This document shows positions 1 through 12,500 of a stretch of DNA of 64,000 nt, one piece after another (position 1 is the first letter of the stretch; every line of letters starts with the position of its first letter). The translations under genes were made by a program, and so were the position numbers. Origin of the DNA: Medicago truncatula. Taxonomy: Eukaryota > Streptophyta > Magnoliopsida > Fabales > Fabaceae. The notes under the pieces are model-generated. The model did no database searches, was not told the origin of the DNA, and was given only the letters and a program-made list of their open reading frames with translations. Location of the stretch: positions 53,794,091 to 53,858,090 of the forward strand of contig NC_053044.1 of NCBI RefSeq assembly GCF_003473485.1, in the 5' to 3' direction.

Positions 1-90
1 AAAAGTGTTGCCAAACAGAACTTTTTTTATCAAACGAGCTTATAAGCTATAAGTTAAAAGCTCTTTTTTGGGTTAACCAAACAGACCCTT
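1..90. mobile_element. Truncated end of a MITE (hAT-like)
   Basis: The first 90 bases end in AACCAAACAGACCCTT, a terminal sequence typical of small hAT-like elements in plants. They also hold the short palindromic run AGCTTATAAGCTATAAG. The other end lies outside the window, so neither a target duplication nor the family can be checked. Confidence 0.4.
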
Positions 91-94
91 AATA

Positions 95-600
95 AATTTT
101 GAAGGTGGTGAGCCTCCCTATTTTTTCGCCTAAAAATGAAAATCTATCATCCATAAATAAGAAATGACTAATCATAGGACTTGTCGACATATATTGACAC
201 CGTGTCCGTTGAAGTTTAGCTCTATGTGGTAAAACAGATAAACCCTCAACATAGAAAATGAACAAATAAGGAGATGTAGGTCTCATTGCTGGAGATCCAT
301 GTATGGCACACAATATGATCAATTTTGTCGTTATTCACCAAGATAAAATAATTCACCATAGCGATACACATTCTCATTGAACCTATTTTGTCCATACCTG
401 TCAAAGCATGACTTCAATCAATTCTATCATAAGCTTTACTATTATCAATTCTGAGTGCAACGTCACCTTTTTCCCTCTAGTTTTACATTTAAAAAAATGA
501 ATTGCTTTAAAGGCTATTAAAACATTATCCACAATGAATCTACCTGCAATGAAATCGCACATTTTTTTAAAATAAGTTTTTGAAGTTTGTGGGCAAGAGT
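95..600 (-). mobile_element. LINE reverse-transcriptase fragment (degenerate)
   Basis: Read on the minus strand, this stretch gives pieces of a plant LINE (non-LTR retrotransposon) reverse transcriptase. The upstream part (about 600-330) shows AFIAGRFIVDNVL, then a lysine/glycine-rich stretch and an SKAYDRIDW-like motif, spread over shifted frames. The downstream part (322-95) reads in one frame with SPYLFIFYVEGLS and ISHFLFMDD, matching the SPYLFxxxxEgLS and FADD catalytic blocks of the family. The catalytic block reads FMDD rather than FADD, and frameshifts and stops break the frame, so it is dead. No 3' tail or target duplication was found. Confidence 0.75.
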
Positions 601-625
601 CTGTGGAGGGATATTGGTCTTAAAT

Positions 626-2203
626 CACACATAGTTAGTGGATTATCACACTGTGGGATGTGCACAACATTAGTTTTCCTAATAGAGCTTATCATCTAAT
701 TGTATTTACCCCACACTTTTATATATAGTAGAGGTGTTTTGGGGAATTAAGGAGAAGAAAACTATCTTCTACTCCTCCCATTATGACCACAAAAAGGATC
801 ACAGGACCATTAAGATAAGGCCAATTCGGAGTTAACATTATATATATACACACACCCGCGCACGTACACACATACAATATATTAGAGACGACTATATTCG
901 CCTCTCTACACTGGAAAATGGCTAAACCTACCAATTCTATCAGTAACATAAGCAAATCTTGACCATTCATTATAGATCAAAGACCTAGCACAAGAGAGAA
1001 ATAAGTTGTTCAACACATTCTTACTTGATCGTTGAAACGTTTACATATGCATCATCCTCCCTCAAGAGAGAAATAAGTTGTTGTCTGAGGTGCCTCAACA
1101 ACCACCACAAGGTTGTTGAAGTTAAAGTCCTAAAGAAATCAATTTGCATACATTAACGGTGTAAAATATTGACTTGTGTTACTTGAACATCCATACATGT
1201 GACAACCAAAATTTTACAAAGGAAATGAGATAGTGGCACAAAAGTAATAGAGAGAAAAAGTAAAAAGATAATGCGAGTATGAGAGAGAAAGTTATAAAAA
1301 ATAGTTGTTCAAATGTCATTTTTCTAAAATATTTTAACACGCCATGATGTCAATATTTTAAACCACCTCTATAAATATAGATTTTTTAATATTTGGTTGA
1401 TACATGTGTGAGATAGTTTTGCAGCGTATGTAATATAATGTTCATTAGTTATTGTGTTCATATAATACTTGATTATAAAGCTATGTGTGGGGAGTGACGG
1501 TCCATACTCCTCAGTTAGGGCGTTCCCATCAGTCGGTGTCACGTTTATTATGATGACAACAACCCACGGCTCTTTCCATACTGCATATTAATTCATCTCA
1601 TCAATCAAAATCTCCTCCTTCAAGTAAAGTAAGCCATCAATTCAAATGTGACTAATATGAACGAACCAAAGATAATTCATATGGACTAGTATAAATCTAA
1701 TCTTGGATCAAAACTACCCCACATATTCATTCATATTCACATATATACTTGCGGCTACAAAGCAAACAATCACCATTTGCCAAAAAAGAATAAATAAAAA
1801 AATCATGGAATTCCAAAAAGTCTATCTGGATGGTTCATCATCCAAAGACAAATGATTAACACTTTTGTGTTGGCTATCTATGAAATTATTGAACCCTCCA
1901 GCCGGAAATTCTTCTCCACCAGCCGGAAATCAAGACAAAACAACCTCAAGCCACTGTCTCTTTGTTCAATTACTTACGTCACTGTATGTAACTCTTTTCT
2001 TTCCCTTTATTTTTATAGTACTGTCTCTCTATACTTCACTAAAATCCAACCTAACACCAAATATTATACTTTTTGCCACCTTCTAAACCTTAGTCTTCAT
2101 TTCACTTTTCCCTCCATATATTCCGTGTCGTTGCATACAAACATCACTTTCACTTTTCCCTTTACATACAGTTCCATTCAACTCTGAAAAAAATACTTAG
2201 AAA
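626..2203. other. Spacer upstream of the AFR-like gene
   Basis: No gene is visible here. There is a mixed TA/CA microsatellite at about 838-875, and the phrase CAAGAGAGAAATAAGTTGTT occurs twice (about 991 and 1062). A CCAGCCGGAAAT direct repeat about 20 bases apart lies at about 1898 and 1919, in what is probably the promoter or 5' leader of the downstream gene. The last 200 bases are pyrimidine-rich, as is common in plant leaders. I could not pick a TATA box with confidence. Confidence 0.5.
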
Positions 2204-3244
2204 ATGGCGATTTTGGAAAGTGAAAAAGAACACAACAAGGTGCATGAAGAACTTATTCCAGGTTTACCAAACGAAATAGCAGAGATTTGTCTTCTTCATG
2301 TTCCTTACCCATATCAACCTTTAGTACGCTCTGTTTCTTCTTCATGGAACAGAGCAATAACAAACCCCCCTTCTTTTCTACTCTCCAAGAAAACAAAAAC
2401 ACTTTCGCATCCACATCTTTTTGTTTTAGCTGTCAATACAGTAACCTCCAAAATCCAATGGCAATCTCTAGATCCTTCTTCTAACCGTTGGTTTATGCTT
2501 CCTTCCATGCCTCTCGTTTGTCCAACCGCCTTCGCCTCCGCTTCGTTGCCACATAACGGAAAGATATTCTTCATCGGAGGTAAATCCAGTTCAACACTCG
2601 TTTACCGCACTGCCGTTAACAAATGGTCGACGGTGCCGGAAATGATCACCGGGAAATCATTCTCCGCGGCGGAGGAAGTTAAAGGAAAAATCGTGACCGT
2701 TGGTGAGAGCGGGACGGGAATCTACGACCCGGAAAGTGACACGTGGAAGAGAGGTGCGCAATTTACGGGGGAGTTAAGGAGGTATGAGACGGTTGTTAAT
2801 GGAGGGAAGATGTACTTAACGGAAGGGTGGTGGTGGCCTTTTGCGGTTAGGCCGAGAGGTTGGGTATACGAATTAGAGAGTGACACGTGGAGTAAGATGA
2901 GAGAAGGAATGAAAGACGGTTGGACAGGGGTAAGTGTTACGGTGTGTGGGAGGGTGTTAATGATACCGGAAGTTGATTTACCGGTGAAGGTTTACGATGA
3001 AATGACTGACACGTGGCGGTGTGTGGGTGGTGAGAGGTTACCTAGAAATGGAATGAAGAAACCGTTTATTGCAAAGGGTTTGGAGGATCAAATCTATGTG
3101 GTGTGGCATGGTTTGAAAGTGGTTATTGGTAATGTTGTTGTTGTTGATGATGATCATGTGAAGGTGACGTGGCAGGTTTTGGAGGGACCAGCAGAAGCAT
3201 TTGGAGAATTATCACCTTCTAGTTGCCAAGTGGTGTATGCTTGA
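2204..3244 (+). CDS. AFR: F-box/kelch-repeat protein, AFR-like
   Basis: This is an intronless gene for 346 residues. The F-box is near the N-terminus (about residues 16-60: LIPGLPNEIAEICLLHVPYPYQ, then LVRSVSSSWNRAI), followed by kelch repeats containing YRTAVNKW, YDPESDTW, YELESDTW and YDEMTDTW. F-box proteins of this kind bridge a substrate to the SKP1-CUL1 ubiquitin ligase. The N-terminal block and overall length agree with Arabidopsis AFR (ATTENUATED FAR-RED RESPONSE, a positive factor in phytochrome A signalling) as I remember it. The start is the first ATG of the frame, in context AAAATGG. The kelch DTW codons are GACACGTGG in three repeats, so three CACGTG hexamers lie inside the coding sequence. 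The family assignment is firm; orthology to AFR itself is likely and is helped by the gene order of the window. Confidence 0.9.
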   Translation: MAILESEKEHNKVHEELIPGLPNEIAEICLLHVPYPYQPLVRSVSSSWNRAITNPPSFLLSKKTKTLSHPHLFVLAVNTVTSKIQWQSLDPSSNRWFMLPSMPLVCPTAFASASLPHNGKIFFIGGKSSSTLVYRTAVNKWSTVPEMITGKSFSAAEEVKGKIVTVGESGTGIYDPESDTWKRGAQFTGELRRYETVVNGGKMYLTEGWWWPFAVRPRGWVYELESDTWSKMREGMKDGWTGVSVTVCGRVLMIPEVDLPVKVYDEMTDTWRCVGGERLPRNGMKKPFIAKGLEDQIYVVWHGLKVVIGNVVVVDDDHVKVTWQVLEGPAEAFGELSPSSCQVVYA

Positions 3245-3303
3245 ACAGCGCAGCTACAACAGTAACTGCTGGCCAGGCCAGGGTGGACATGTTTTTGTTT
3301 GTT

Positions 3304-3479
3304 GAGGAGTGCTATAGACACTCTCTTTCTAACATTTATTCTCTTATTGGGTGAAGTTCATATGGGTATCACACATTAGAAATGATCCCACATAAAATGG
3401 TGAGACTCATATGAGTTTCATTCAATAGAAGAGTGAGTGTTAGAGAGAGTGCTAGAAAGAAAGTGTTCCTAGCATTTCT
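3304..3479. mobile_element. MITE just downstream of the AFR-like gene
   Basis: The left arm runs GAGTGCTATAGACACTCT and on into TTTCTAACA. The right arm, read in reverse, runs AAATGCTAGGAACACTTT and on into CTTTCTAGCACTCTC. The arms pair over roughly 30 bases with mismatches. GTTTGTTGA lies next to both ends, but the right flank is a GTTT repeat, so the exact target duplication is ambiguous. The element is only about 60 bases past the stop codon and may lie in the 3' UTR. Confidence 0.6.
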
Positions 3480-5146
3480 TGTTTGTTTGTTGAATACTAG
3501 TATTTAATATTAACAACTCTTTCAATAGTTCCAACATGTCTCCCAATGGTTCAGTTTGGTTTTAGATTTGGTGTTTTTAAATTTTAATATGAGTAAGGGT
3601 TAATGGAATTGAGACTTGTTAGTTGAAAATGGATTCTGATTTGCGGGCTGGCTTGTCTGATAGTACAGACAATATGTGTTATGTAGCAGGATTAAGACAT
3701 GAGTGTGCGTGCGTTATTCCTCAGGCCAATGCATCATGCATCTTTCTCACTGGATTTCAAATTATGGCTTCAACCTTGTGCGATCGTGGAATGCATGTTC
3801 TCAAATCTCAACTGTTCTAATCTGTGTGTTTTCGGTTTTGCCTTTGCATAAATTAATTTTGTAAAATTGATTTTTGGATGAATGGGAATTGAAAGTAAAA
3901 TAATTTATATTTAGATGTGTTTATGTTAATGTGGATATAGCAATAAATTTAAGATTAAAATATATTGTACAAGTTGAATAAAAAGATCAACTGTACAAGT
4001 TAAAACCTATAAATTATAACTTCAAGTATTAGTAAAATCGGTGTATGTTTGAGTTATATATACCTTCAACTTCTGAAGTATGACTTTGACTTAGCTCACA
4101 ATAAAGGAAGGACTCTCGACGTGGAGCTCGAAAGAGGGGACCGTTAGGGAGTCAATAAACTAAAGGGACGAGGGTTTTTGAGGTAAATTATATGGTTTGG
4201 AATACCTTTAAAACACCTTGAGTATGAAATCATTGACTCTCTTAGTCACGAGTAAAGATTTGGGAAAAATGTAGAATCATGTTTGAGGACCAATCCTTTA
4301 ATTACTTTTGAAATCTTTGTGTAAAGTTAGTCTCTTGATTAGTGGAACGAAAAAGTGCTCTCCGGTAGATTAAGTCATTATTGGATCGAACTAGGTAAGC
4401 AATATTGTGTGTTTTTTCTCTCCCTTCTCGTTCATCCTTCTTATTGTTGTTTTATTTAGTTCGTGATTATTATTGTGTTTCTTTTTTGGTTTGGTTGCTA
4501 TTGATTTGCTCCACACATTAAATTATTAGTGTGTCTCTATTAAAACTCGCAACAATTTGATTTGCAATGACAATAATTGATTTTGAGTGATCTAATTCTG
4601 ACAAAAAATGAGTTGCAAGTAAAATGGTTTGTGTTTGAATTATATGTCGAATTGAGTTTAACTGTAAATTTGTTTGTAAAAATCTAATCTTGAATTAAAA
4701 GCTACAAATTCTAACTTTGAATCAATTCTTGAGACAAAATTAATTCTACTAAAAAACAACCAAACATGTCAGAATTAATTCTACATATCCGAAATCAATT
4801 TTGGCCTCTCCAAAAATGGAACCAAACAAAATCAATTCTCATTTTTATGAGAATTATAGAAGTCAAAAGCTACCAAATTTGCTTTTAGTGGAATCAAGTC
4901 TACATGCAAAACCAATTCTCATTTAAATCCTGAAAATATGAAGAAAAAAAATTAATTCTACAAAATCATCCAAACATGATAAAATCGATTCAACAACCTT
5001 AGAAACAATTTTGATCCCTCCAAAATTTAAATCAAATATTTAATTTAAGGCAAGAGAGAAATTGATTTGCTTCTTAGGTGAATAATCTTACTGAATATAC
5101 CAATTCATTGTTTTTATTTACAACAATATGTATGTTTTATTTCATA
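3480..5146. other. Spacer without recognisable genes
   Basis: This is AT-rich sequence. A short open frame at 3623-3820 has no recognisable similarity and is probably chance. From about 4560 to 5060 the phrase AATCAATTCT and close variants recur many times (for example TTGAATCAATTCTTGAG, AAAATCAATTCTCA). This suggests an old, diverged element, but I see no end structure or coding remnant. Confidence 0.4.
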
Positions 5147-5432
5147 TGCTCCCTCTGTCCCTGCTTATAAAAACATATTAAAAAAAAAAAGTTGTCTTCC
5201 TAATATAAATATAAGACCCTTTAAAGATTTTTAGATAAAAAAAAAATTTCTTCAAATTTACCTTTTATTAACACTATCAAATTATCTTAAAATATGAAAA
5301 GTTAAAATTGAATATATTTATTCATAAAAGGTTATTTAGTAACAATCACAACAAATTTATTACTTCAACAATTTTTTCTTAATCTCCACGATTTTTGTTA
5401 GATGGTCTTATAAAAAGAGAAAGAGGTAGTAA
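5147..5432. mobile_element. Stowaway-like MITE
   Basis: The left end TGCTCCCTCTGTCCCTGCTTATAA and the right end TTATAAAAAGAGAAAGAGGTAGTA form imperfect inverted repeats of the CTCCCTCYGTCCC type found in plant Tc1/mariner-derived Stowaway elements, which insert at TA. The interior is AT-rich and non-coding. Ends are placed to within a few bases. Confidence 0.55.
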
Positions 5433-5869
5433 AAGAACAAACATGTTTTTTTTTGTACATATACAGGAGCCCATGGCATAAATTGCTAGTGCTAATTTTC
5501 ACGATGTAATTTGTATTTATAATTGTATCACTAAAATATGAAAATATGAAGACATTTTTTTCTCTGTACCCTCTTCTATTTTAAAATGAAAAAAGAATGA
5601 AAATGATTAACATTCATTTCTCTTGATATGTCAAAGTAGATTTCTTACATCATATGTTGGAGTCTCTTGTTATGTTGATAGTTTTGACTTAATCCCCTTT
5701 TCAAATTGTTTGCTGGGATATGATTGTATATAACTCTTAAAAAAATGAAAACAGTTATAATTGTTGCATCACAAATTTTGATTCCCAATATTTGGTTTTA
5801 GAGCTCCGATTGGGGCCTGATATAGAACTGCAATTCTTGAGTGTAATAAAGAAAAGAAAGTGAAAATGG

Positions 5870-7690
5870 AAGAATCGAGTAGAAATTTCAAACAATCGTC
5901 AAGACCAAACTTATATGGACACTATGATCATTGATCAATGTTGGTGGAGAACTTTCTTTGTTCCAAGGAGTACTGGAATCTGGTCGAGAGCAGTGTTTAC
6001 ATTTCAACTCCAGAGGAAATCAAGAAAGGTAAATAAAGCAAGCCCTCAAGGCAAAGAATTACACGTTTCAAGCTATGGATCGAACAATCTTGGAAACGAT
6101 TCTCAACAAAGATTCCTCGAAATGCATTTGAGATTCCATAAAGCAAAAGTATCAAGGTTCTTCCAAGGTTAAGAGAGCACAACTGCAAGCCCTGCACAAA
6201 GAATTTGAGTTGCTTGACATGAAAGGCGATGACTCAATTGATGAGTATTTTTCAAGAACTCTCTCCATTGTCAACTGGATGAATATGCATGGGAAAAAAG
6301 TTGATCAAGGAACAATTGTTGAAAATATTCTCAAATCTTTAACAACAAATTTCGACTATGTTGTTTGTTCCATAGAAGAGTCAAGTGATGCCACTACTTT
6401 ATCAGTAGATGAGCTCTGAAGCAAATTGATGGAGCGTGATCGAAGGATGAAGGGATGCAAATAAGAAGGAGGAGGAGGAGAATAACAAGCCTTGAAAGTG
6501 AGCTTTGGAGGATGAAATGGTGGAAGGAGAGGAGGACATGCAGGAGGAATAGGTGGTCATGGCAAAGGGTGGAAAACATTTAATAAGGAGGAGATTGAAA
6601 TTGAATATTTCAATTGTCATAAATTAGGACATTCTCATAATGGATGTCGTAACTGAGAGGAAAAGGAGATTATTTCCAATTTAATGAAGAAGAAAGGCTT
6701 CTTTTGATGGCAGTTACTCAACGAGAAACTACTTCATCAATGAAGATATGGTTCTTAGGCTCGGGTTGTAGTAATCACATGTGTGGGTATAAAGAGTGGT
6801 TATGCAGCTATGGACACTTGAATGAAGAATTTAGAGCATCAGCGAAATTAGGAGATAATTCAAGAAGAGACATGCTATATGGTGCGACAGCTTTAACGCA
6901 CGACATGCACACGATAAAAAGGTTGCAGTGTATTTATAATTTTCAAACAAACAAAAGTAGAACATGGCTGACCTCACAATATAATCTGCTGACATCACAA
7001 TACAATCTAACGGCGGTTAAACATACGTTGGTTTTCGTCGGGTCTCCTTCGCACCATCTATCTTTTTCCATTCAAGAATGATGGGTTATATGAGAAGGGA
7101 GTATTATAAACTTGAAATTGGAGGAATTGTGCAAGTAATTACATAGGTTTACTTCCTTCAAAAAAAAAATTTATATAAGTTTAGTATATTCCAAAGCTGA
7201 AAAACAATCTTGTTAGTATTAGTGAGTTAAAAGAAAAGGAGTTAACAATTGTTTTTCAACATGATGAATGAAGGTGTATATGGACAGAAAAGTTCATTTT
7301 TGCAGTAAAAGTGTCCTAACAACGATGTTTGCTATCATCCCAAATGAAACACTACCATCTTGTTTCAAGCCATCAAATAAAGACACAGCACATATGTGGC
7401 AATGCAGCTATGGACATTCAAGTCGAAAGGGCTTCCGAGTTTGAATGATAACACAAGAATTTGTGGTTACTTGATGAGGAGAAGGCAACATAGAGAAGTA
7501 GAGAACCATTCCCAAAAGGACCACCATGGAGAGCAGGTGAAAAGCTTCAGTTGATACATAAAGACATATGTGGATCTATGAAGCCTGAGCAAACAACAAA
7601 GAGGCGTTTCATTTCATCACTTATATTAAGTAGAAAGACATGTATTTTAGCGATGTTTATGTTTGTTTGGGATTTGATTCTCTCCTGCCT
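5870..7690 (+). mobile_element. Decayed Ty1-copia gag-pol remnant
   Basis: Pieces of a copia-type polyprotein appear in order on the plus strand in shifting frames. First come gag segments (about 5895-6420) including YFSRTLSIVNWMNMHGKK and ILKSLTTNFDYVVCSIEES. Next is a zinc knuckle near 6597-6650 (YFNCHKLGHSHNGC) in which the first cysteine of CCHC is tyrosine. A protease-like segment follows near 6750-6810 (GSGCSNHMCGYKEW). After that come a GAG-pre-integrase region and the start of integrase (about 7400-7640) with QLIHKDICGSMKPEQTTKRRF. Many stops and frameshifts are present, the polymerase part is missing, and no LTRs were recognised, so the copy is inactive and truncated. Confidence 0.8.
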
Positions 7691-8600
7691 TTTTGGTTCA
7701 GACATCTCTCCTTTTCCAAATCAATGGTTGATTGATACATGAAAGAAAGAATAACAACAAAGGAGAGAGAAAAAAAGTTAATGAATGGCTGAGATTAAGG
7801 CAGGATGGACAACAAAAGAGAATGAACATGAAATGATCAAAATCCGTTTGTTGGCGACGTATTTTATCCATCTTAACGAATATAATTTTTTAGTAAAAAA
7901 AACACTTCTATAATTATGTGTATGTTTCAAAAAATAAGTTATTTATTTTCTTCTTTTAATCTAAATTTTGTTTTATCAAATTAATTATACATGTCTCACC
8001 TAACATAATAATTATATTTGGTTGTTCAAAATAAACGTAATCATATATCTCTTCAAAATATACGTTGTCATATAGAAAGAAAATAAATTACATTGTCAAA
8101 TTTAAAATTTATAATGATTTAGACAATTGCTTAGTAAATAATCATTTAGCCCTACAAAAAAATTATTTCGTTCAATATAAAGGGCATGGTTAAGGAAAAA
8201 TGATTCGGATAATCTGACCATAATTACTTAACTTTTTTGCTAAAGAAATTATGTAAGAGGCATCGTCGCGTGAGGTTCGTATGGGATATAGATAGATTAG
8301 CTGCCGTCATCTCTTCCTATCTCTATCTAAATACAGAAACGTGCGTGGAATTTTCAGAATACGCGGTAGCTTTTTTAATAGGAATCCACGGTAGCTTTTG
8401 TTTGTGGATTATTCTTTTCTCTTCTAGAATCAACTATAACCAACTTATTATATTTCTTCCCCCTCCTCCTTCTCTAAGTTGCCAGAAAAAAGCTCTTCAA
8501 TAACCACCATATTCTCTTTTCGTTTCGTTTCGTTTCTCTATTTGTAGAAATATATAGTACAGTTGCTCACACAAGGACAAAAGAAGGGTAGAAGAGGAAT
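7691..8600. other. Spacer and promoter region of the zinc-ribbon gene
   Basis: No gene is seen between the copia remnant and the next start codon. The last 100 bases hold CGTTT repeats and pyrimidine runs (8518-8540) and TATATAGTAC (about 8550), which fit a plant promoter or 5' leader. The assignment as leader is an inference. Confidence 0.4.
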
Positions 8601-8801
8601 ATGTGTTTAGTGTTTGTGTGTGGAGAGGATGAAAGAGTTGTGTCAAGGCAGCAAGCACCTGGGTCATGTCCTTATTGTGGAGGTATGATTCAGGCTGTGG
8701 ACGTAGACAGCCGCTGGAATTTCTGTTTCGTACCCTTGTACCACAAGACCAAACGCAGGCACTATTGCACCATGTGTTCCAGAAAACTAGTTGTCAAATA
8801 G
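8601..8801 (+). CDS. Small zinc-ribbon-like protein, conserved in plants, function unknown
   Basis: This is an intronless gene for 66 residues. It has two cysteine pairs, CPYC at residues 23-26 and CTMC at residues 56-59, spaced as in a zinc ribbon, plus cysteines at 2, 7 and 42. The centre (CGGMIQAVDVDSRWNFCFVP) and the basic KTKRRHYC stretch match, from memory, a family of short plant proteins that begin MCxVFVC and have no assigned function. Its own ATG, a complete frame and conserved Cys spacing argue for a real gene despite its size. It converges on the PTRHD1-like gene, with 753 bases between their stop codons. Zinc binding is an inference from the cysteines. Confidence 0.75.
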   Translation: MCLVFVCGEDERVVSRQQAPGSCPYCGGMIQAVDVDSRWNFCFVPLYHKTKRRHYCTMCSRKLVVK

Positions 8802-9554
8802 CTCTAGACAAGGACAACATCTATGGCCAACGAAAAAGCTATTTGTATTTAGACTTTAGAAGCACTTGTTTCCAGTTATCTATCTTTTACTATTTACCAT
8901 GTATGAAGAGTTGTAAATAGATATGAGTTCGGCTACTGAGATTAGACTTACGTATCACGATTGTGCACAAATTTCAGATATACTAAAGTAGCACCTTCTT
9001 TGATTTAAGAATTTATATTTTTATTGTTAACTGATTTTATACAATGCAGATTGCAGAAGCCAAACATACACAAGGAAATACTCATTAATTCACATAGTTA
9101 TATACTTTATTAATCTGGTAAATACAGTGGATTCTAAAACTAGGATGCAAACTGGGCTGCTTTTTCTTCTAAGAAATCAAATAACTATATACAAACGTAT
9201 AAAACAACAATTGAGTTGTCCAAATACAGCAAGGCTGGAACCTCAACGTACGATAGATGCTAAGATTTCTTCAACAAAACAAAAACATCATGAGCCTCAA
9301 AAAGGAATTAAATAATCTGCAACTTCCTGTTATACTTCATACAGTGTACCAGAAATACCAATTGAAAGAGGACCCACAAAAGGCAGAGGGTCAGTCAGTA
9401 TAAAAATCAGGTTTAGATTGTTCAAGTCCACCCTCCTCACCCATAAGATGCTGAATTTGAAGCTTTTGTGAATTTTAGAAGTAAAGGGAAAGAATAAGAA
9501 ATCTGAAACAACCATAGTTTAGAAAGGAAAAAAAAGTTTATATCAAATATGAGA
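8802..9554. other. Convergent intergenic region
   Basis: This is sequence between two convergent stop codons and should hold the 3' UTRs of both genes. AATAAA-like and AT-rich stretches occur on both strands. A short frame at 9127-9315 has no recognisable similarity and is not called. Confidence 0.4.
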
Positions 9555-12500
9555 TCACTTGCAGAGTTTCAACTTCTTAAAATACGAAGATACAATTGAC
9601 TTAGGGTAAGGTTTTGTAGCAAGGCAAGTAGGTATGTTTTCAGGTTGCTCAATCCACAGTTTATGAATGATCCCACCAGATGTCAGCTTCTCAGACAAGT
9701 TTTTGATCTGGAGTTCTCCCTTCACTTCAAGTGTGACCTAAAATTTAAGTTCAGCAACCCAGTTAATTCAAAGACTTGGTAAAGTTGCCAGTTTGCAATT
9801 CACTAGTCCAACTACGATTGAGCCATAGTTGAACAAATGAAGTTTAAATAAAAAATCATAAGGCAATTAAATAAATTTTAAATTAACATACAATTATCAT
9901 ATTTATCATGAAGAAAAAAATCAATAATAAAAAACAACGCACGACCCTTGTTAACTAACTGTTAGACCTTAGTTTATCTGGACAAATTATTGAATTAAGT
10001 GTGCGTGCGTGCGTGTGTGTGTGTAAACACTTGGTTCTCCAGCACAGATGTACACATTAGCTGGTTTTCAGGTTGAATAAACCATAAACTTAAGAGTTTT
10101 GGTGACAAACAACTAGTATGGTGCAGTTTTTTAACCAACAGTATAAATAATAAACATAGACACACAATTTGTAGTTAGCTCATTTAGGTTCCTTCTAGGG
10201 GTGGGCAAAAATAACCAAAAACCAATTCGAACCGGTTAACCGAACCGAACCGTATCAAAATTAATTGAACCATTTAACCAATTCTCGAACCGAACCATTA
10301 TTTTGATAACAATTCACTAACCGAACTGAACCGTTAGTAACCACAATTATCCGAACGGAACTGAACCGAACCATTAACCATTTCTATTTTAAAAACAGCT
10401 TATTTATTTTAAAAAACAGCTTATTCAAAACAACTTATTTTATAAAACAGCTTATTCAAAACAGTTTGTTTTATGAAAACAGCTTATTTTAAAAATAAAA
10501 ATAAAAGCTTATTCAAAAAAACTTTTTATAAAAACAGCTTATTTTATGCAAAACAGCTTATTTTAAAAAAATAACTTATTTTAAAAAACAGCTTATTCAA
10601 AACAACTAATTTCACTCTTCTGCGATTCCAACTCTACCATTGTCTGAACGAAATGTGATGTTCTTACTTTTGAAGTTCACTTTTGAGTGGAAATATTAAG
10701 TTCATATATATCAGAACAGTATGAGTGTATTATAGGATAATTCAATTATGTGTATGTTGATTTAAAATTTTGTATAGAGTACTGCCCTAAGGATAAGATG
10801 ATATGATAGTTTGATACTTTGCTTTAAAATAATGTTTCAAGTTCATAAAATGGAACGATAAGTTGCTTAAGTTGGTTCTGATATTAGCCTCCCTCTTTTC
10901 GCAGCAATTCATAGCCTGCTTTGGCTTTCTGTTAATTAATTAAGGGATTTCATTTTATTTTATTTCATAACCTAATTTAGAGCAAACGTTGTTTTACATT
11001 TGAAGCATAGATAATCTTTGTGTTGTTCTTTTACTAAAAGCGACAATTATAATGTTTTTTCATCTTTTTGATTTTATTTCATAACCTAATTTAGAGCAAA
11101 CGTTGTTTTACATTTGAAGCATAGATAATCTTTGTGTTGTTCTTTTACTAAAAGCGACAATTATAATGTTTTTCCATCTTTTTAAACTGAAAACTGCAAA
11201 ATATATCAAAATATAATTTTGGTTCGGTTCGGTTCGGTTAGCAAGTTACGAAACGGTTAACCGAACCATAACTTTGGTTCAGTTCAGTTCGTTCTAAATC
11301 TTAAACGGTTCGGTTCGGTTATTCCGAACCATTTCAACATTTCGGTTCGGTTAATATGGTTAACCGAACCATGCCCACCCCTAGTTCCTTCTAATGCTAT
11401 CAAACTAACAATGACTAATAAGACAAAAAAAAAATGAGGATATCGTTGTGGTTGTGGGTATGTCTCTCAAGGCCCTGCCCTGTATGGTCAAACTACCCCT
11501 TGAGCATGTTTTGGGAGATTTAGAAGTATTGTTCAACAGTATGACATGAGGCCTATGTTTACGAATATAGTTACAGGTGATGAATATGATGGGATGCTGG
11601 AACTTAAACAACATCTGATCCAAAACTTTCAGGTTAAAGATCTAGGTTGACTATGTTATTTCCTTGGTATTGAGATAGCTCAATCAAGGACACGAATCAC
11701 TATTTTCCGCATAGAGTATGCTATGGATATCTTAGGGGAAACTGGTATGCTTGATTGCAAGCCAATTGATACTTCTAAGATTTCAAATGTCAAACTGGCA
11801 CCTAATCAGGGAGACTTTTCCATACCCAAGAAAGTACAAAAGACCTAGTTGGAAGCTTTTCAGCACTAAAATATTGTTCTCAAGTGATATTGCAGCTGAA
11901 TAATCTCCAATAAGAAAGACATTATTAAAAAGCCAAATGTTTTGTTTCTCCCAAACAGAAGCAAAAAAGCAGGGAATGATAAATAGCTTGAACTCACATA
12001 TCCGTAACCTTGAAATGCACCCCTTCTAAATTCTAATTGACAGAGGGGGAAGGGGGGAGGGACTAAGGGAGAGAGTGGGGGTCGTTCTGATAAATATAGG
12101 GCAACAAGCACTTCTATATTGCCTCATGTACAAAAATGAACAAACATTCATTCATCATATACATGGAAAACACCTAGAGTAATGTGTTGGGCCGTGATTG
12201 GGAGCCTAACTGGATTGGATCATCACATTGGTCTAAGAGCAACCAAACAAGTGAGTTTGACACCACGTCTTAACCCAAAACCTTAAGGCATTGGATTTAT
12301 GGGTCCTCTCTCTAATATGTTGCTCAACCTCAACTCTTCCATCCAATGTGGGACTTTAAACAGTCATTCGACATATCAAAACATCTCTCCCTCGAGACTC
12401 TCCGCGCCTGTGAGCAAACAAAGTGTCTCTACTGCTCCCCCACCAAGTCTAACCGGGCTCTGATACTACTGTTGGATCATGAGGGGAGTCTGGGCATTGG

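Noticed and set aside
3623..3820. 65-residue frame downstream of the AFR-like gene
   Set aside because: It has its own ATG but no recognisable motif and lies where 3' UTR or spacer is expected.
6704..7081. 125-residue protein-coding gene
   Set aside because: It overlaps the protease-like part of the copia remnant and is a chance extension of that frame.
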